DNA from: Paracoccus liaowanqingii
GTDB lineage: Bacteria; Pseudomonadota; Alphaproteobacteria; Rhodobacterales; Rhodobacteraceae
Direction: 5' to 3'
NCBI RefSeq assembly: GCF_004683865.2
Contig: NZ_CP038439.1
Span: forward strand, 1,094,501 to 1,158,500
DNA length: 64,000 nt
The notes beneath the pieces were generated by a model, which saw only the letters and a list, made by a program, of their open reading frames with translations, was not told the DNA's origin and made no database searches. Below are positions 10,963 through 19,803 of this stretch, piece by piece; position 1 is the first letter of the stretch; each line of letters starts with the position of its first letter. Both the position numbers and the translations under genes were made by a program.

Positions 10963-10981
10963 GTCCGGCATGGTGCCGGAC
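10963..10981 (+). promoter_or_regulatory. Leader hairpin before the 65-residue protein gene
   Basis: GTCCGGCA (10963-10970) and TGCCGGAC (10974-10981) form a perfect 8-bp stem with a TGG loop. It sits in the short leader between the promoter and the AAGGGG ribosome-binding site (from 10988). It may protect the mRNA 5' end or affect translation. Confidence 0.5.
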
Positions 10982-10999
10982 CCAGCAAGGGGACCGATC

Positions 11000-11197
11000 A
11001 TGGCCAATCCGCGTGCAGACCGCAGCGCCGCGCCCGTGGTGCCTGCCCGACCGACCAAGACCCCCGCGCGCCGCAGCGACACCGTCGCCCCACGCGCCGA
11101 GGGAAAGCCCACCGCCATCAGCCGCGCCAACGAGATCGTCCGGGCCATCGGCTTGCGTCCCATCACCGGCCTCTCGGGTCCGAAGATCGGCTACTGA
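11000..11197 (+). CDS. Small basic protein of unknown function
   Basis: 65 residues, unrecognised. The first 40 residues are rich in Ala, Pro, Arg and Thr and probably disordered. The end (AISRANEIVRAIGLRPITGL) could form a helix. It has its own promoter, a leader hairpin and a well-spaced AAGGGGACC ribosome-binding site, which together argue that it is real. Its last 35 bp overlap the 3' end of the convergent membrane-anchored gene. An in-frame ATG at 10970 lies inside the leader hairpin and is less likely to be the start. Confidence 0.55.
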   Translation: MANPRADRSAAPVVPARPTKTPARRSDTVAPRAEGKPTAISRANEIVRAIGLRPITGLSGPKIGY

Positions 11198-11840
11198 CAT
11201 CGCGCGCGGCCAGCCGGTCGCGCATCCGGGCCAGATCATCCGGCAGATGCCGCGCCAGTTGCGCGATGGCCTGCGCCTCGTCCTCGTCCAGCATCCGGTC
11301 GACCGCCTCGGCCCCGCCCCGCAGGCATTCGGTCAGCACGCGGATCGCCTGGATGCCGCTGTCGCGCGTCTCGTTCATCAGCGACAGATAGTCCGCCATC
11401 ATCTGCGCCGCCCGCCCCCCGTCGCTGCGCGCGATGCGCCGCAGGTCTGTGGCCAGCGCCCCCATGATCGACAGCAGCCGGTAATACAGCACGATCGGGT
11501 CGATGACCGGCGCGGGCAGGATGTGGATATCCGCGATCACCGCGCCGAAGATCCGGTCATTGGCCTGCTGGGGCAGGGTGGGCACGAAATCCCCCGACCG
11601 GATGCGCGCGATCAGCGCCTCGGCATCCTCGGCCGAGGGGGTCTGCTGCTCCAGCGCGAAGACATGGGCGCGGATCTCGGCCAGAAGGGCGCGCTGCAGG
11701 TCGGCCTCGCGCGCGCGGCGCAGGGCGGCGTCGCGGCGGCGGGTCTGCGACGCGACCACGATCCAGCCAATGGCCACGAACAGCCCCGTGACCACTGCCT
11801 GCTGCAGCTGCGGGCTGAGATGGGCGTCAAGCGGCGGCAT
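11163..11840 (-). CDS. Membrane-anchored protein of unknown function
   Basis: 225 residues. One N-terminal transmembrane helix (about residues 13-32, AVVTGLFVAIGWIVVAS) is followed by a basic, Arg/Ala-rich helix and a long helical soluble domain. No known catalytic motif is seen. The start at 11840 (MPPLDAHL) places the helix at the usual distance from the N-terminus; the frame stays open further upstream but would run into the divergent DUF4174 gene. The 3' end overlaps the convergent small gene by 35 bp. The function cannot be inferred. Confidence 0.6.
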   Translation of the reverse strand: MPPLDAHLSPQLQQAVVTGLFVAIGWIVVASQTRRRDAALRRAREADLQRALLAEIRAHVFALEQQTPSAEDAEALIARIRSGDFVPTLPQQANDRIFGAVIADIHILPAPVIDPIVLYYRLLSIMGALATDLRRIARSDGGRAAQMMADYLSLMNETRDSGIQAIRVLTECLRGGAEAVDRMLDEDEAQAIAQLARHLPDDLARMRDRLAARDVSSRSSDPRGR

Positions 11841-11893
11841 GGGAACCTGCCACCGCCGGGATGCGTCCTGTCGGGACAGATGGGAGAGATGCG

Positions 11894-12292
11894 ATGCGAT
11901 ATTGCCTGACCGCCGCGATGGCCCTGTGGCCGGCGATGGCCCCCGCCGATGCGGGCCGGGGGGCGGCGTCCCTGCCCGTAATGGCCCTGCAGTCCGACAC
12001 ACTGGAGGGGCTGCGCTGGCAGGCCCGCCCGGTCGTCGTGCTGGGCGAGGCCGCGCTCGTCGCGGACCAGATCGCCCGGATGCACGCGGCCGCCGGGGCG
12101 CTGGCCGAGCGCGAGGTGGTGCTGCTGACCGACGGGCCCGGCGCCGATGCGCTGCGCCTTGGCACCGGGCTGCGGGTGCTGCTCATCGGCAAGGATGGCG
12201 GCGTCAAGCTGGACCGCGACGGCCCGGTGACCCCGGACGAGATCACCGCCCTGATCGACACGATGCCGATGCGCCGCCGCGAGGCCGACTGA
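11894..12292 (+). CDS. Second exported DUF4174 domain protein
   Basis: 132 residues: a signal peptide (MRYCLTAAMALWPAMAPADA) and one DUF4174 domain. It aligns with the domain at 10346-10906: LRWQARPVVVLGE matches FLWNARPVVVFAD, LRVLLIGKDGGVKLDRD matches the LVVIDKDGQVKIRR strand, and the ends IDTMPMRRRE and IDRLPLRRQE correspond. It lacks the long linker of the first copy. GGGAGAGA precedes the ATG. It abuts the convergent 4-TM gene with no gap. Function is unknown. Confidence 0.75.
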   Translation: MRYCLTAAMALWPAMAPADAGRGAASLPVMALQSDTLEGLRWQARPVVVLGEAALVADQIARMHAAAGALAEREVVLLTDGPGADALRLGTGLRVLLIGKDGGVKLDRDGPVTPDEITALIDTMPMRRREAD

Positions 12293-12667
12293 TCACCGCC
12301 CATCCCCGCGCCTCCGCATCAGGATCAGCGCGACCAGCAGGACCGCCAGAAGGGCCGCAGCCGTGCCCGCCAGCGCCTGCGGCGCGGTGATCCGCCCGTC
12401 CAGCAGCAGCCACAGCCCCGCGCCCCAGATCAGCGTGGTGAGGGGCAGCGCCGCCAGCCAGAAACCCGGGCCGCGCCAGCGCCCCGACATCGCGCCGAAG
12501 ACCAGTTGGAACAGCGCCAGCGCCACCAGCGGCGGCAGGACATAGGCGGCGGGCAGGTCGGTGCCGCCCATCGGAAAGACCGCGCCACCCGCCACCACCA
12601 GCACGCCCGCCGCCCCGCCCAGGGCGATCAGGGCGGCCAGCAGGCCGGAGGGCAGCGGGGCGGTCAT
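12293..12667 (-). CDS. Small integral membrane protein, four predicted helices
   Basis: 124 residues made almost entirely of four hydrophobic segments (about residues 7-28, 40-58, 70-88 and 95-118). A short Arg-rich tail (RRRGDGR) should be cytoplasmic. Its ATG overlaps the TGA of pccA (ATGA), so it is translationally coupled to the propionyl-CoA carboxylase alpha subunit. No family is recognised. Such genes are often annotated as accessory membrane proteins next to pccA, but no role can be stated. Confidence 0.7.
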   Translation of the reverse strand: MTAPLPSGLLAALIALGGAAGVLVVAGGAVFPMGGTDLPAAYVLPPLVALALFQLVFGAMSGRWRGPGFWLAALPLTTLIWGAGLWLLLDGRITAPQALAGTAAALLAVLLVALILMRRRGDGR

Positions 12668-14709
12668 TCGAATTCCATGATGATCTCGTCGACCTTCAGG
12701 CTTTCGCCGGGGGCGGCGGTCACGGACTTGACCACGCCCTTGCGCTCGGCGCGCAGGATGTTCTCCATCTTCATCGCCTCGACGGTGGCCAGCGCCTGAC
12801 CCTCCTGCACCTCGTCGCCCGCCGCGACATTGATCTTCACGATCAGCCCGGGCATCGGGCACAGCAGGAACCGGGACGTGTCGGGGGGCAGCTTCTCGGG
12901 CATCAGGCGTGCCAGTTCGGCGGCGCGGGGCCTGCGGACATGGACGCGCAGGTCGGCGCCCCGGCTGCGCAGGCGCAGCCCGGCGGCGATCTTGTCGACC
13001 TTGAGGACCAGCGGACGGCCGTCCACCTCCAGCCGTGCCAGGGTCTGGCCGGGGCGCCAGTCGCTTTCCACCCGCAGCGACAGGCCGTCCACCTGAACGT
13101 CGGCCCCCTCGCGGTCGGGGACCACCCGGCAGGCGAACTCGCGCCCGCCCGCGAAGACCACCCAATCCTGACCCACATGGCGTTCATGGTTGCTCAGCCG
13201 CCCGCTGATGCGCGCGCGCCGGATCTCGGCCACGCGGTGCATGGCGGCGGCGGCGACCGCCAGGCGGCGCAATTCCTCCTCGGGCAGGGTCGCGCCCTGG
13301 AAGCCGTCGGGATATTCCTCTGCGATGAAGGCGGTGGTGATGTCGCCCGAGGCGAATTTCGGATGGTCCATGACTGCCGACAGGAAGGGCAGGTTGTGGC
13401 CGATCCCCTCGACCTCGAACGTGTCCAGCGCCACGCGCATCGCCTCGATCGCCGCGCCGCGGGTGGGCGCCCAGGTGCACAGCTTGGCGATCATCGGGTC
13501 ATAGAACATGCTGATCTCGCCGCCCTCGAAGACGCCGGTGTCGTTCCTGACCGCCGCCTCGCCCGAGGGCGTGCGCTGCGCCAGCCACTTGCCCTGCGCC
13601 CGCATCGGACCGGCCGAGACCTCGGCGGGCGGGCGATAGCGGGTCAGCCGCCCGATCGAAGGCAGAAAGCCGCGATAGGGATCCTCGGCGTAAAGACGGC
13701 TTTCCATCGCCCATCCGGTGATCTTCAGGTCGGACTGCGCGAAGGGCAGGGGCTCGCCCGCCGCGACGCGGATCATCTGCTCGACCAGATCGACGCCGGT
13801 GATCAGTTCCGTCACCGGATGTTCGACCTGCAGCCGGGTGTTCATCTCGAGGAAGTAGAAGTTGCGGTCGCCGTCCACGATGAACTCGACCGTGCCCGCG
13901 CTGGTATAGCCCACGGCCTTGGCCAGCGCGACGGCCTGCGTGCCCATCGCGGCCCGCGTCGCCTCGTCGAGGAAGGGCGAGGGCGCCTCTTCGATGACCT
14001 TCTGGTTGCGGCGCTGGATCGAGCATTCGCGCTCGTGCAGATAGACCGCATTGCCGTGCTGGTCGGCCAGGACCTGGATCTCGATATGGCGCGGCTGCGT
14101 GACGAACTTCTCGATGAAGATGCGGTCGTCGCCGAAGCTGCTGGCGGCCTCGGATTTCGAGGATTCGAAGCCCTCTCGCGCCTCGTCGTCATTCCAGGCG
14201 ATCCGCATGCCCTTGCCGCCGCCGCCCGCGCTGGCCTTGATCATCACCGGATAGCCGATGCCCGCGCTGATCGCCGCCGCCTCGTCCGCATCCGCGATCA
14301 GGCCCATATGGCCCGGCACGGTGCTGACGCCGGCCGCCTGCGCCAGCTTCTTCGAGGTGATCTTGTCGCCCATCTGCTCGATCGCGCCCGAGGGGGGGCC
14401 GATGAAGACGACGCCCTCGGCCTCCAGCGCCTCGGCGAACTTGCGGTTCTCGGACAGAAACCCGTAGCCGGGATGGACCGCCTCGGCGCCTGTCTGGCGG
14501 ATGGCGTCCATGATCCTGTCGATCACGATATAGGACTGGGCGGCGGGGGGCGGGCCGATATGGACGGCCTCGTCGGCCATCTTCACATGCAGCGCATTGC
14601 GGTCGGCGTCGGAATAGACGGCGACGGTGGCGATGCCCATCTTGCGCGCGGTCTTGATGACGCGGCAGGCGATCTCGCCCCGGTTGGCGATCAGGATCTT
14701 CTTGAACAT
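12664..14709 (-). CDS. pccA: Propionyl-CoA carboxylase, biotin-carrying alpha subunit
   Basis: 681 residues. Biotin carboxylase domain first: KKILIANRGEIACRVI at the start, the ATP-grasp glycine loop KASAGGGGKGMR near residue 165, ECSIQRRNQKVIEE, and EMNTRLQVEHPVTE near 295. A linker (BT) domain and a C-terminal biotinyl domain follow, with EAMKMEN, biotin attached at about Lys647. With PccB it carboxylates propionyl-CoA to methylmalonyl-CoA, the mutase substrate. The length and the BT region fit PccA rather than the shorter acetyl-CoA carboxylase AccC. pccB is 1.6 kb upstream, separated by small exported proteins. Confidence 0.95.
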   Translation of the reverse strand: MFKKILIANRGEIACRVIKTARKMGIATVAVYSDADRNALHVKMADEAVHIGPPPAAQSYIVIDRIMDAIRQTGAEAVHPGYGFLSENRKFAEALEAEGVVFIGPPSGAIEQMGDKITSKKLAQAAGVSTVPGHMGLIADADEAAAISAGIGYPVMIKASAGGGGKGMRIAWNDDEAREGFESSKSEAASSFGDDRIFIEKFVTQPRHIEIQVLADQHGNAVYLHERECSIQRRNQKVIEEAPSPFLDEATRAAMGTQAVALAKAVGYTSAGTVEFIVDGDRNFYFLEMNTRLQVEHPVTELITGVDLVEQMIRVAAGEPLPFAQSDLKITGWAMESRLYAEDPYRGFLPSIGRLTRYRPPAEVSAGPMRAQGKWLAQRTPSGEAAVRNDTGVFEGGEISMFYDPMIAKLCTWAPTRGAAIEAMRVALDTFEVEGIGHNLPFLSAVMDHPKFASGDITTAFIAEEYPDGFQGATLPEEELRRLAVAAAAMHRVAEIRRARISGRLSNHERHVGQDWVVFAGGREFACRVVPDREGADVQVDGLSLRVESDWRPGQTLARLEVDGRPLVLKVDKIAAGLRLRSRGADLRVHVRRPRAAELARLMPEKLPPDTSRFLLCPMPGLIVKINVAAGDEVQEGQALATVEAMKMENILRAERKGVVKSVTAAPGESLKVDEIIMEFE

Positions 14710-14733
14710 GGGCTCCCCCCAGGACGGAACATG

Positions 14734-14767
14734 AAAAAACCGTCCGAAGCGCGGGGCTTCGGACGGT
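14734..14767 (-). terminator. Strong intrinsic terminator before pccA
   Basis: A perfect 12-bp stem (14739-14750 with 14756-14767, 5-nt loop) followed by six T residues on the minus strand (14739-14734). It ends the glycine-zipper lipoprotein transcript 40 nt after its stop. pccA must therefore be expressed from a nearby promoter or by read-through. Confidence 0.9.
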
Positions 14768-14807
14768 CTGGCAGGCCGATGGCGCGCAAAACGCGCCGGT
14801 CAGGTCG

Positions 14808-15020
14808 TCACTGGCACAGACGGAAGTCGTTGCACAGTGCGCCGGCCGCGCCGCCGATGGCAGCACCCTGGACGACGTTTTCACCACTGACGCTGGCGAT
14901 GGTCGCGCCGACGCCGGCGCCGATGAGCGCGCGGTCGGTGTCGGTCGGGTTGATGCCCTGCGTGCAGCCCGCGATGGCGGTCGTGCCGACCAGAGCGGCG
15001 ATGGCGAAATACTTGGACAT
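14808..15020 (-). CDS. Glycine-zipper lipoprotein (shorter paralogue)
   Basis: 70 residues. The N-terminus MSKYFAIAALVGTTAIAGC is a lipoprotein signal peptide with lipobox IAGC, so the mature protein should be lipidated at Cys19. The body is a glycine-zipper segment (ALIGAGVGATIASV, then AAIGGAAGALC) and the end carries a Cys pair (GALCNDFRLCQ) that could form a disulfide. It is a tandem paralogue of the next upstream gene. The start at 15020 gives a correct lipoprotein signal length; an in-frame ATG at 15056 does not. Related lipoproteins are outer-membrane associated, but the role here is unknown. Confidence 0.7.
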   Translation of the reverse strand: MSKYFAIAALVGTTAIAGCTQGINPTDTDRALIGAGVGATIASVSGENVVQGAAIGGAAGALCNDFRLCQ

Positions 15021-15083
15021 GATGTGAATCCCGTGGGTTGGCGGGCAGCCGCGCATCGCGCGGCCTGCCCTTCTGAGTCTGGA

Positions 15084-15326
15084 TCAGTAGCGGCGCTGGC
15101 AGACGCCGGCGTCGTCGCACAGCGCGCCGCCGACGGCGCCGATGGCTGCGCCGGTGGCGATGTCCTCGTCAAGGGCGCGGGCGATGACCGCACCGGCCAC
15201 GGCGCCGCCGGCGGCGCGCTGCGCGTCCGGCGAGATGCCGCCGCCCTGGTAGCCGGGGGCGCAGGCGGACAGGCCGGCTGCGACAAGGGCCAGACCGGCA
15301 AGACGGAGGGTGAAGATCTTCTGCAT
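15084..15326 (-). CDS. Glycine-zipper lipoprotein (longer paralogue)
   Basis: 80 residues. The signal peptide is MQKIFTLRLAGLALVAAGLS, ending in lipobox LSAC. The mature part has AAGGAVAGAVIARAL and GAAIGAVGGALC glycine-zipper repeats and ends GALCDDAGVCQRRY, the same Cys pair as the downstream paralogue. A promoter with near-consensus elements lies 55 nt upstream. The next gene follows after a 63-bp gap, so both are probably on one transcript ending at the 14734-14767 terminator. Confidence 0.7.
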   Translation of the reverse strand: MQKIFTLRLAGLALVAAGLSACAPGYQGGGISPDAQRAAGGAVAGAVIARALDEDIATGAAIGAVGGALCDDAGVCQRRY

Positions 15327-15380
15327 GAAATGATGCCTGTGGTGATGGGCCCAGAGGGGGCCGGTTGTAAGCCGACATCC

Positions 15381-15408
15381 ATTATCGCACAGCTGCACCC
15401 CGCGTCAA
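15381..15408 (-). promoter_or_regulatory. Promoter of the glycine-zipper lipoprotein pair
   Basis: Reading the minus strand, TTGACG (15408-15403), a 16-nt spacer and GATAAT (15386-15381) sit about 55 nt before the start at 15326. Both elements are close to sigma-70 consensus, which is notable in this GC-rich window. Confidence 0.7.
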
Positions 15409-15453
15409 ACTGACATGCGTGTGACTTCAAGGGGTTCAGCATCAACTCGTGCA

Positions 15454-15873
15454 TCAGCGGCCGTCATCCCCGTCGTCATCCTCGTCCCAGGCATCCGCGT
15501 CGTCCCAATCGAAGGCCGGGGGCGCGTCCTGGACGAACAGCTCGGGGAAGCCCGCCTCGGCGGCGGCCATGTCGACCTGCAGCAGCTGGTCGTAGTCGGC
15601 GGGATCGAACTCGCCCACGGCAAGCACCTCGCGCCCGATCAGCCAGGACAGGCGCCCGGCATCCAGATTGCCGCGGGGGAAGGGCTCGTCGCCGAACTGG
15701 GCGATCAGGGCGGACAGGAAGCCCGCATCGGCGCGCTTGTCGGCGGGTCGGCGGTCCTTGAAGCGCTCGCGCCGCGTGATGGGCGTGGCGCCCTTCTTGC
15801 GGTTCTCGCGCCGGATGACGAACTGGAAATCGGTGCCGGGCAGACGCCCGGGAAAGCCGCGATGCTTCAGCAT
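15454..15873 (-). CDS. Unknown cytoplasmic protein with a very acidic tail
   Basis: 139 residues. The N-terminal part is basic (MLKHRGFPGR, then VIRRENRKKGATPITRRERF). The middle is ordinary globular sequence, and the last 20 residues are almost all Asp, Glu and Trp (DDADAWDEDDDGDDG). No signal peptide, membrane helix or known domain is visible. An AAAGGGG ribosome-binding site precedes the ATG at 15873. I do not recognise the family. Confidence 0.6.
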   Translation of the reverse strand: MLKHRGFPGRLPGTDFQFVIRRENRKKGATPITRRERFKDRRPADKRADAGFLSALIAQFGDEPFPRGNLDAGRLSWLIGREVLAVGEFDPADYDQLLQVDMAAAEAGFPELFVQDAPPAFDWDDADAWDEDDDGDDGR

Positions 15874-15960
15874 GGCTGGGCCCCTTTGCTGGGGCGCAGG
15901 GGGCCTGGCGCCGCGCACGGGCGGGCAGGCCGCCCGCGCGCTAGGATGTGGATGCGGGTG

Positions 15961-16116
15961 TTAGCCGAACTTGCCGCTGTAGACCGGCTCGGTCGTGACC
16001 GGGTTGACCATCGGCGCGGCCGGTGCGGTGGGCACGTAGACGTCGGCGGGCTGCTGACGCTGGCAGGCGGCAAAGGCCGAGACCAGCACGAGGCCCAGGA
16101 TGATTTTCTTCGACAT
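15961..16116 (-). CDS. 51-residue lipoprotein
   Basis: A short gene starting at 16116 with AGGAG 9-10 nt upstream. The N-terminus MSKKIILGLVLVSAFAAC is a lipoprotein signal peptide with lipobox FAAC, so the mature protein would be only about 34 residues. It reads QRQQPADVYVPTAPAAP and ends EPVYSGKFG, rich in Pro, Val and Thr. The signal peptide, the ribosome-binding site and the clean stop (TAA) all support a real gene. The role is unknown. Confidence 0.7.
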   Translation of the reverse strand: MSKKIILGLVLVSAFAACQRQQPADVYVPTAPAAPMVNPVTTEPVYSGKFG

Positions 16117-16321
16117 GGACAAAGGCTCCTGTGATGCGGGCGGCGGCGCGCCCGACTGCTCGAGTTATGGAAGGCTTGTTGGACAGCCGACCTGGCGCGC
16201 ATGATAGCCAAGCGACCCGCCTGCAGACAGGGATCGGACGCGCCCGCCCCGACGCCGCCGCGCGGCTGTGGCCCTGCTGCATCATTCACGACCTTGTGCA
16301 TCCCGCGCCCCGCCCGCCCCG

Positions 16322-17854
16322 TCACAGAGGAATGTTGTCGTGTTTTTTCCACGGGTTCGTCAGCTGCTTGCCGCGCAGCGACGCGAAGGCCCGGGCCACC
16401 CGCTTACGCGTGGAGCGCGGCTGGATCACCTCGTCGATGAAGCCCTTCTCCGCGGCCACGAAGGGATTGGCAAAGCGGTCCTCGTAGTCCTTGGTGCGCG
16501 CGGCGATCTTCTCGGGGTCGCCCAGCTCGCTGCGATAGAGGATCTCGACCGCGCCCTTGGCGCCCATCACGGCGATCTCGGCCGTCGGCCAGGCATAGTT
16601 GAAATCGCCGCGCAGATGCTTGGACGCCATCACGTCATAGGCCCCGCCATAGGCCTTGCGGGTGATGACCGTGACCTTGGGCACCGTCGCCTCGCCATAG
16701 GCGAAGAGCAGTTTCGCCCCGTGCTTGATGACGCCACCATATTCCTGCCCCGTGCCCGGCAGGAAGCCCGGGACGTCGACCAGCGTCAGGATCGGGATCT
16801 CGAACGCGTCGCAGAAGCGCACGAAGCGCGCGGCCTTGCGCGAGCTGTCGATGTCCAGGCAGCCCGCCAGCACCATCGGCTGGTTGGCGACGATGCCGAC
16901 CGACTGCCCCTCGATCCGGATGAAGCCGGTGATGATGTTGCCCGCGAAATCCTTCTGGATCTCGTAGAAATCGCCCTCGTCCGCGATCTTGGCGATCAGC
17001 TCGGTCATGTCGTAGGGCTGGTTGGGGTTGTCGGGGATCAGCGTGTCCAGGCTGGGCTCGATCCGGGCCGGGTCGTCGAAGAAGGGCCGCACGGGCGCCT
17101 TCTGGCGGTTATTCAGCGGCAGGAAGTCGAAGAGGCGGCGGATTTCCGACAGCGCCTCCACGTCGTCCTGGAAGGCGCCGTCCGCGACCGAGGATTTCTT
17201 CGTATGCGTGCCCGCGCCGCCCAGCTGTTCGGCGGTGACGACCTCGTTGGTGACCGTCTTGACCACGTCCGGCCCGGTCACGAACATGTAGGACGTGTCG
17301 CGGACCATGAAGATGAAGTCGGTCATGGCGGGCGAATAGACCGCGCCCCCCGCGCAGGGGCCCATGATCAGGCTGATCTGCGGGATCACGCCCGAGGCCA
17401 TGATGTTGCGCTGGAACACGTCGGCATAGCCCGCGAGGCTGGCCACGCCCTCCTGGATGCGCGCGCCGCCCGAATCGTTGATGCCGATGACGGGGGCGCC
17501 GTTCTGCATCGCCATGTCCATGATCTTGCAGATCTTCTGGGCATGGGTTTCCGACAGGCTGCCGCCGAAGACGGTGAAGTCCTGGCTGAAGACATAGACC
17601 ATGCGCCCGTTGATCGTGCCCCAGCCCGTCACGACGCCGTCGCCGTAGGGACGGTCGGATTCCATCCCGAAATCCGTGCTGCGATGGGCGACGAACATGT
17701 CGAATTCCTCGAAGCTGTCCTCGTCCAGCAGCAGCTCGACCCGCTCGCGGGCGGTCAGCTTGCCGCGGGCGTGCTGGGCGTCGATGCGGCGCTGGCCGCC
17801 GCCAAGCCGGGCCTCGGCGCGCCGCCGTTCCAGCTCTTGCAGAATGTCCTTCAT
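16322..17854 (-). CDS. pccB: Propionyl-CoA carboxylase beta (carboxyltransferase) subunit
   Basis: 510 residues, the usual PccB length. It transfers the carboxyl group from biotin on PccA to propionyl-CoA. It has two crotonase-like halves. The first has [38 protein letters not shown] and [13 protein letters not shown]. The second has [16 protein letters not shown] and [20 protein letters not shown], forming the acyl-CoA oxyanion holes. The start at 17854 has GGGAGG upstream; the frame stays open far beyond it, but that stretch is antisense to alr. A TTTGCAAA element lies 70 nt before the start. Confidence 0.96.
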   Translation of the reverse strand: MKDILQELERRRAEARLGGGQRRIDAQHARGKLTARERVELLLDEDSFEEFDMFVAHRSTDFGMESDRPYGDGVVTGWGTINGRMVYVFSQDFTVFGGSLSETHAQKICKIMDMAMQNGAPVIGINDSGGARIQEGVASLAGYADVFQRNIMASGVIPQISLIMGPCAGGAVYSPAMTDFIFMVRDTSYMFVTGPDVVKTVTNEVVTAEQLGGAGTHTKKSSVADGAFQDDVEALSEIRRLFDFLPLNNRQKAPVRPFFDDPARIEPSLDTLIPDNPNQPYDMTELIAKIADEGDFYEIQKDFAGNIITGFIRIEGQSVGIVANQPMVLAGCLDIDSSRKAARFVRFCDAFEIPILTLVDVPGFLPGTGQEYGGVIKHGAKLLFAYGEATVPKVTVITRKAYGGAYDVMASKHLRGDFNYAWPTAEIAVMGAKGAVEILYRSELGDPEKIAARTKDYEDRFANPFVAAEKGFIDEVIQPRSTRKRVARAFASLRGKQLTNPWKKHDNIPL

Positions 17855-17923
17855 GGCGGGCCTCCCTCGTTCACGCTGCAGGCTAGCGGGTGATGCGGAT
17901 GCGGCAAAGGAAAATCGGGGAAA

Positions 17924-17971
17924 TTTGCAAAGAAGCGAGGGTGTTGAACCAGCAAACTGAAAACCTGCAAA
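17924..17971 (-). promoter_or_regulatory. Candidate PccR (ScfR-family) binding region upstream of pccB
   Basis: A perfect palindrome TTTGCAAA sits at 17924-17931. Two more TTTGC half-sites occur on the minus strand (TGCAAA at 17966-17971 and GCAAA at 17952-17956 on the plus strand). In Rhodobacter sphaeroides the short-chain acyl-CoA regulator PccR binds TTTGCAAA repeats at the pccB promoter. The spacing here differs from the reported paired arrangement as I recall it, so the match is partial. No regulator gene is in the window. Confidence 0.5.
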
Positions 17972-18025
17972 CCCCGGCGCGCGACGGGTCTTGACGCGGG
18001 CCATGCGCGGGGGCAATCGACGCAT

Positions 18026-19042
18026 ATGGGATTGCAGATCGACATCGCGGCCATCCTGGCCAATCACGCCGCCCTGGCCGCCCGCGCGCCCGGCGCCCGC
18101 GCCGCCGCTGTGGTCAAGGCCGATGCCTATGGCCTGGGCGCCGACCGGGTCGCCCCGGCCCTCTATGCGGCGGGGGTGCGGGACTTCTTCGTGGCGCTGG
18201 CGCGCGAGGGCAGGGCGATCCGGCCCCTGTTGCCGCCCGACGCGCGCATCAACATCCTGTCGGGCCATATGGAAGGCGAGGATCTGTCGGGCCTGGTCCC
18301 GGTCCTGAACAGCCCCGCCCAGTTCTTCCGCGACCGCGTCCTGCGCCCCGGCAAGCCCTTCGCCATCCAGCTGGACAGCGGCATGAACCGCCTTGGCATG
18401 GAGGCCGCCGAATGGGGCGCCATCCGCGCCGAGGCGATGGCCGCGCGTCCCGAGTTCATCATGTCGCATCTGGCCTGCGCGGACGAACCCGACCACCCCG
18501 CCAATGCCGCGCAGCTGGCGGCCTTCCGCGCCATGACCGAGGGCTGCGACGTGCCGCGATCGCTGGCCGCGACCGGGGGCATCCTGCTGGGGCCGGACTA
18601 TTACTTCGACATGGTGCGGCCCGGGGTGGGCCTCTACGGCGGGCTGCCCTTTGCCGAGGCGCGGCCCGTGGTCACGCTGTCGCTGCGCGTGATCCAGACG
18701 CGGGCGGTGGCCGCGGGCGAGATGGTGGGCTATGGCGCCACCTGGCACGCCGCGCGCGACAGCCGCATCGCGACGGTGGATGCGGGCTATGCCGACGGGA
18801 TCCTGCGGGCCCTGTCCTCCAGCGGCGCAAAGCTTTACGCGGGCGAGATCGCCTGTCCCATCGTTGGGCGGGTGTCGATGGACCTGATCACCGTGGACGT
18901 GACCGATCTGGACCACGTGCCCGACCGGCTGGCGCTGATCTGTCCGGCCCAGCCCATCGACCGGCTGGCCGATCTGGCCGGCACCATCGGCTACGAGGTG
19001 CTGACCTCGCTTGGCCTGCGCTACGCCCGGACCTATCTGTGA
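18026..19042 (+). CDS. alr: Alanine racemase
   Basis: 338 residues, fold-type III PLP enzyme making D-alanine for peptidoglycan. The PLP lysine lies in [14 protein letters not shown] near residue 33. The second catalytic residue, the Tyr of the C-terminal domain, is in EMVGYGATW near residue 236. RPGVGLYGG and [11 protein letters not shown] are further family blocks. It is slightly shorter than the 350-360 usual length, mainly at the N-terminus. It is followed with a 4-bp overlap by mlaE, so alr, mlaE and mlaF form a cell-envelope operon. It is divergent from pccB. Confidence 0.94.
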   Translation: MGLQIDIAAILANHAALAARAPGARAAAVVKADAYGLGADRVAPALYAAGVRDFFVALAREGRAIRPLLPPDARINILSGHMEGEDLSGLVPVLNSPAQFFRDRVLRPGKPFAIQLDSGMNRLGMEAAEWGAIRAEAMAARPEFIMSHLACADEPDHPANAAQLAAFRAMTEGCDVPRSLAATGGILLGPDYYFDMVRPGVGLYGGLPFAEARPVVTLSLRVIQTRAVAAGEMVGYGATWHAARDSRIATVDAGYADGILRALSSSGAKLYAGEIACPIVGRVSMDLITVDVTDLDHVPDRLALICPAQPIDRLADLAGTIGYEVLTSLGLRYARTYL

Positions 19043-19803
19043 CCCCCATCCGGGCGGTCGGCCGCCCTGCCTTGAGGGTGACGCGCGGCATCGGCGCGGT
19101 CGCGATCTTCGCGGCACGGGGCCTCGGTGGGCTGCGCCCCTTCCCTAGCCGCGCGCTGCTGGTCCAGATCGTCCAGATCGGCTGGCTGTCCCTGCCGGTC
19201 GTGGGGCTGACCGCGCTGTTCACCGGGGCGGCGCTGGCGCTGCAGATCCATTCCGGCGGCGCCCGGTTCCAGGCCAGCGACGTCGTGCCCGCGATCGTGG
19301 CCATCGGCATGGTGCGCGAGCTGGGGCCCGTGCTGGGCGGGCTGATGGTGGCGGCGCGCGTCGCCAGCTCGATCGCCGCCGAACTGGGGACGATGCGCGT
19401 CACCGAACAGATCGACGCGCTGGTGACGCTGTCCACCGATCCGGTGCGCTGGCTGGTGACACCGCGCCTGTGGGCCGGGATCCTGTCCATGCCGGTGCTG
19501 GTCGCGGTGGGCGACATCATCGGGATCATGGGCGGCTGGCTGGTGGGGACCGGATCGCTCGGCTTCAGCTCGGCCACCTACATCGCCGGCAGCTGGTCCT
19601 ATCTGGAGCCTTGGGATGTGACCTCGGGGCTGATCAAGGGCGCGGTCTTCGGGCTGGTCGTGACGCTGTCGGGCTGCTGGTTCGGGATGCGCGCGGGGCG
19701 CGGGGCGGCGGGCGTGGGCCGGGCCACGACCTCGGCCGTGGTCGCCGCCGCCGTGGGGATCCTGGCCGCGAACTTCGTGCTGACGGGGCTGTTCTTCGAA
19801 TGA
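19039..19803 (+). CDS. mlaE: MlaE-family ABC transporter permease
   Basis: 254 residues from a GTG start overlapping the alr stop (GTGA). It is an integral membrane permease of the Mla phospholipid transport family. Key motifs are [35 protein letters not shown] and [20 protein letters not shown], the coupling helix region that contacts the ATPase. About five or six hydrophobic segments are visible. With MlaF it should move phospholipids between inner membrane and periplasm for outer-membrane asymmetry. No MCE-domain MlaD protein is nearby, so the substrate-binding partner must be elsewhere. Confidence 0.9.
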   Translation: MTPIRAVGRPALRVTRGIGAVAIFAARGLGGLRPFPSRALLVQIVQIGWLSLPVVGLTALFTGAALALQIHSGGARFQASDVVPAIVAIGMVRELGPVLGGLMVAARVASSIAAELGTMRVTEQIDALVTLSTDPVRWLVTPRLWAGILSMPVLVAVGDIIGIMGGWLVGTGSLGFSSATYIAGSWSYLEPWDVTSGLIKGAVFGLVVTLSGCWFGMRAGRGAAGVGRATTSAVVAAAVGILAANFVLTGLFFE

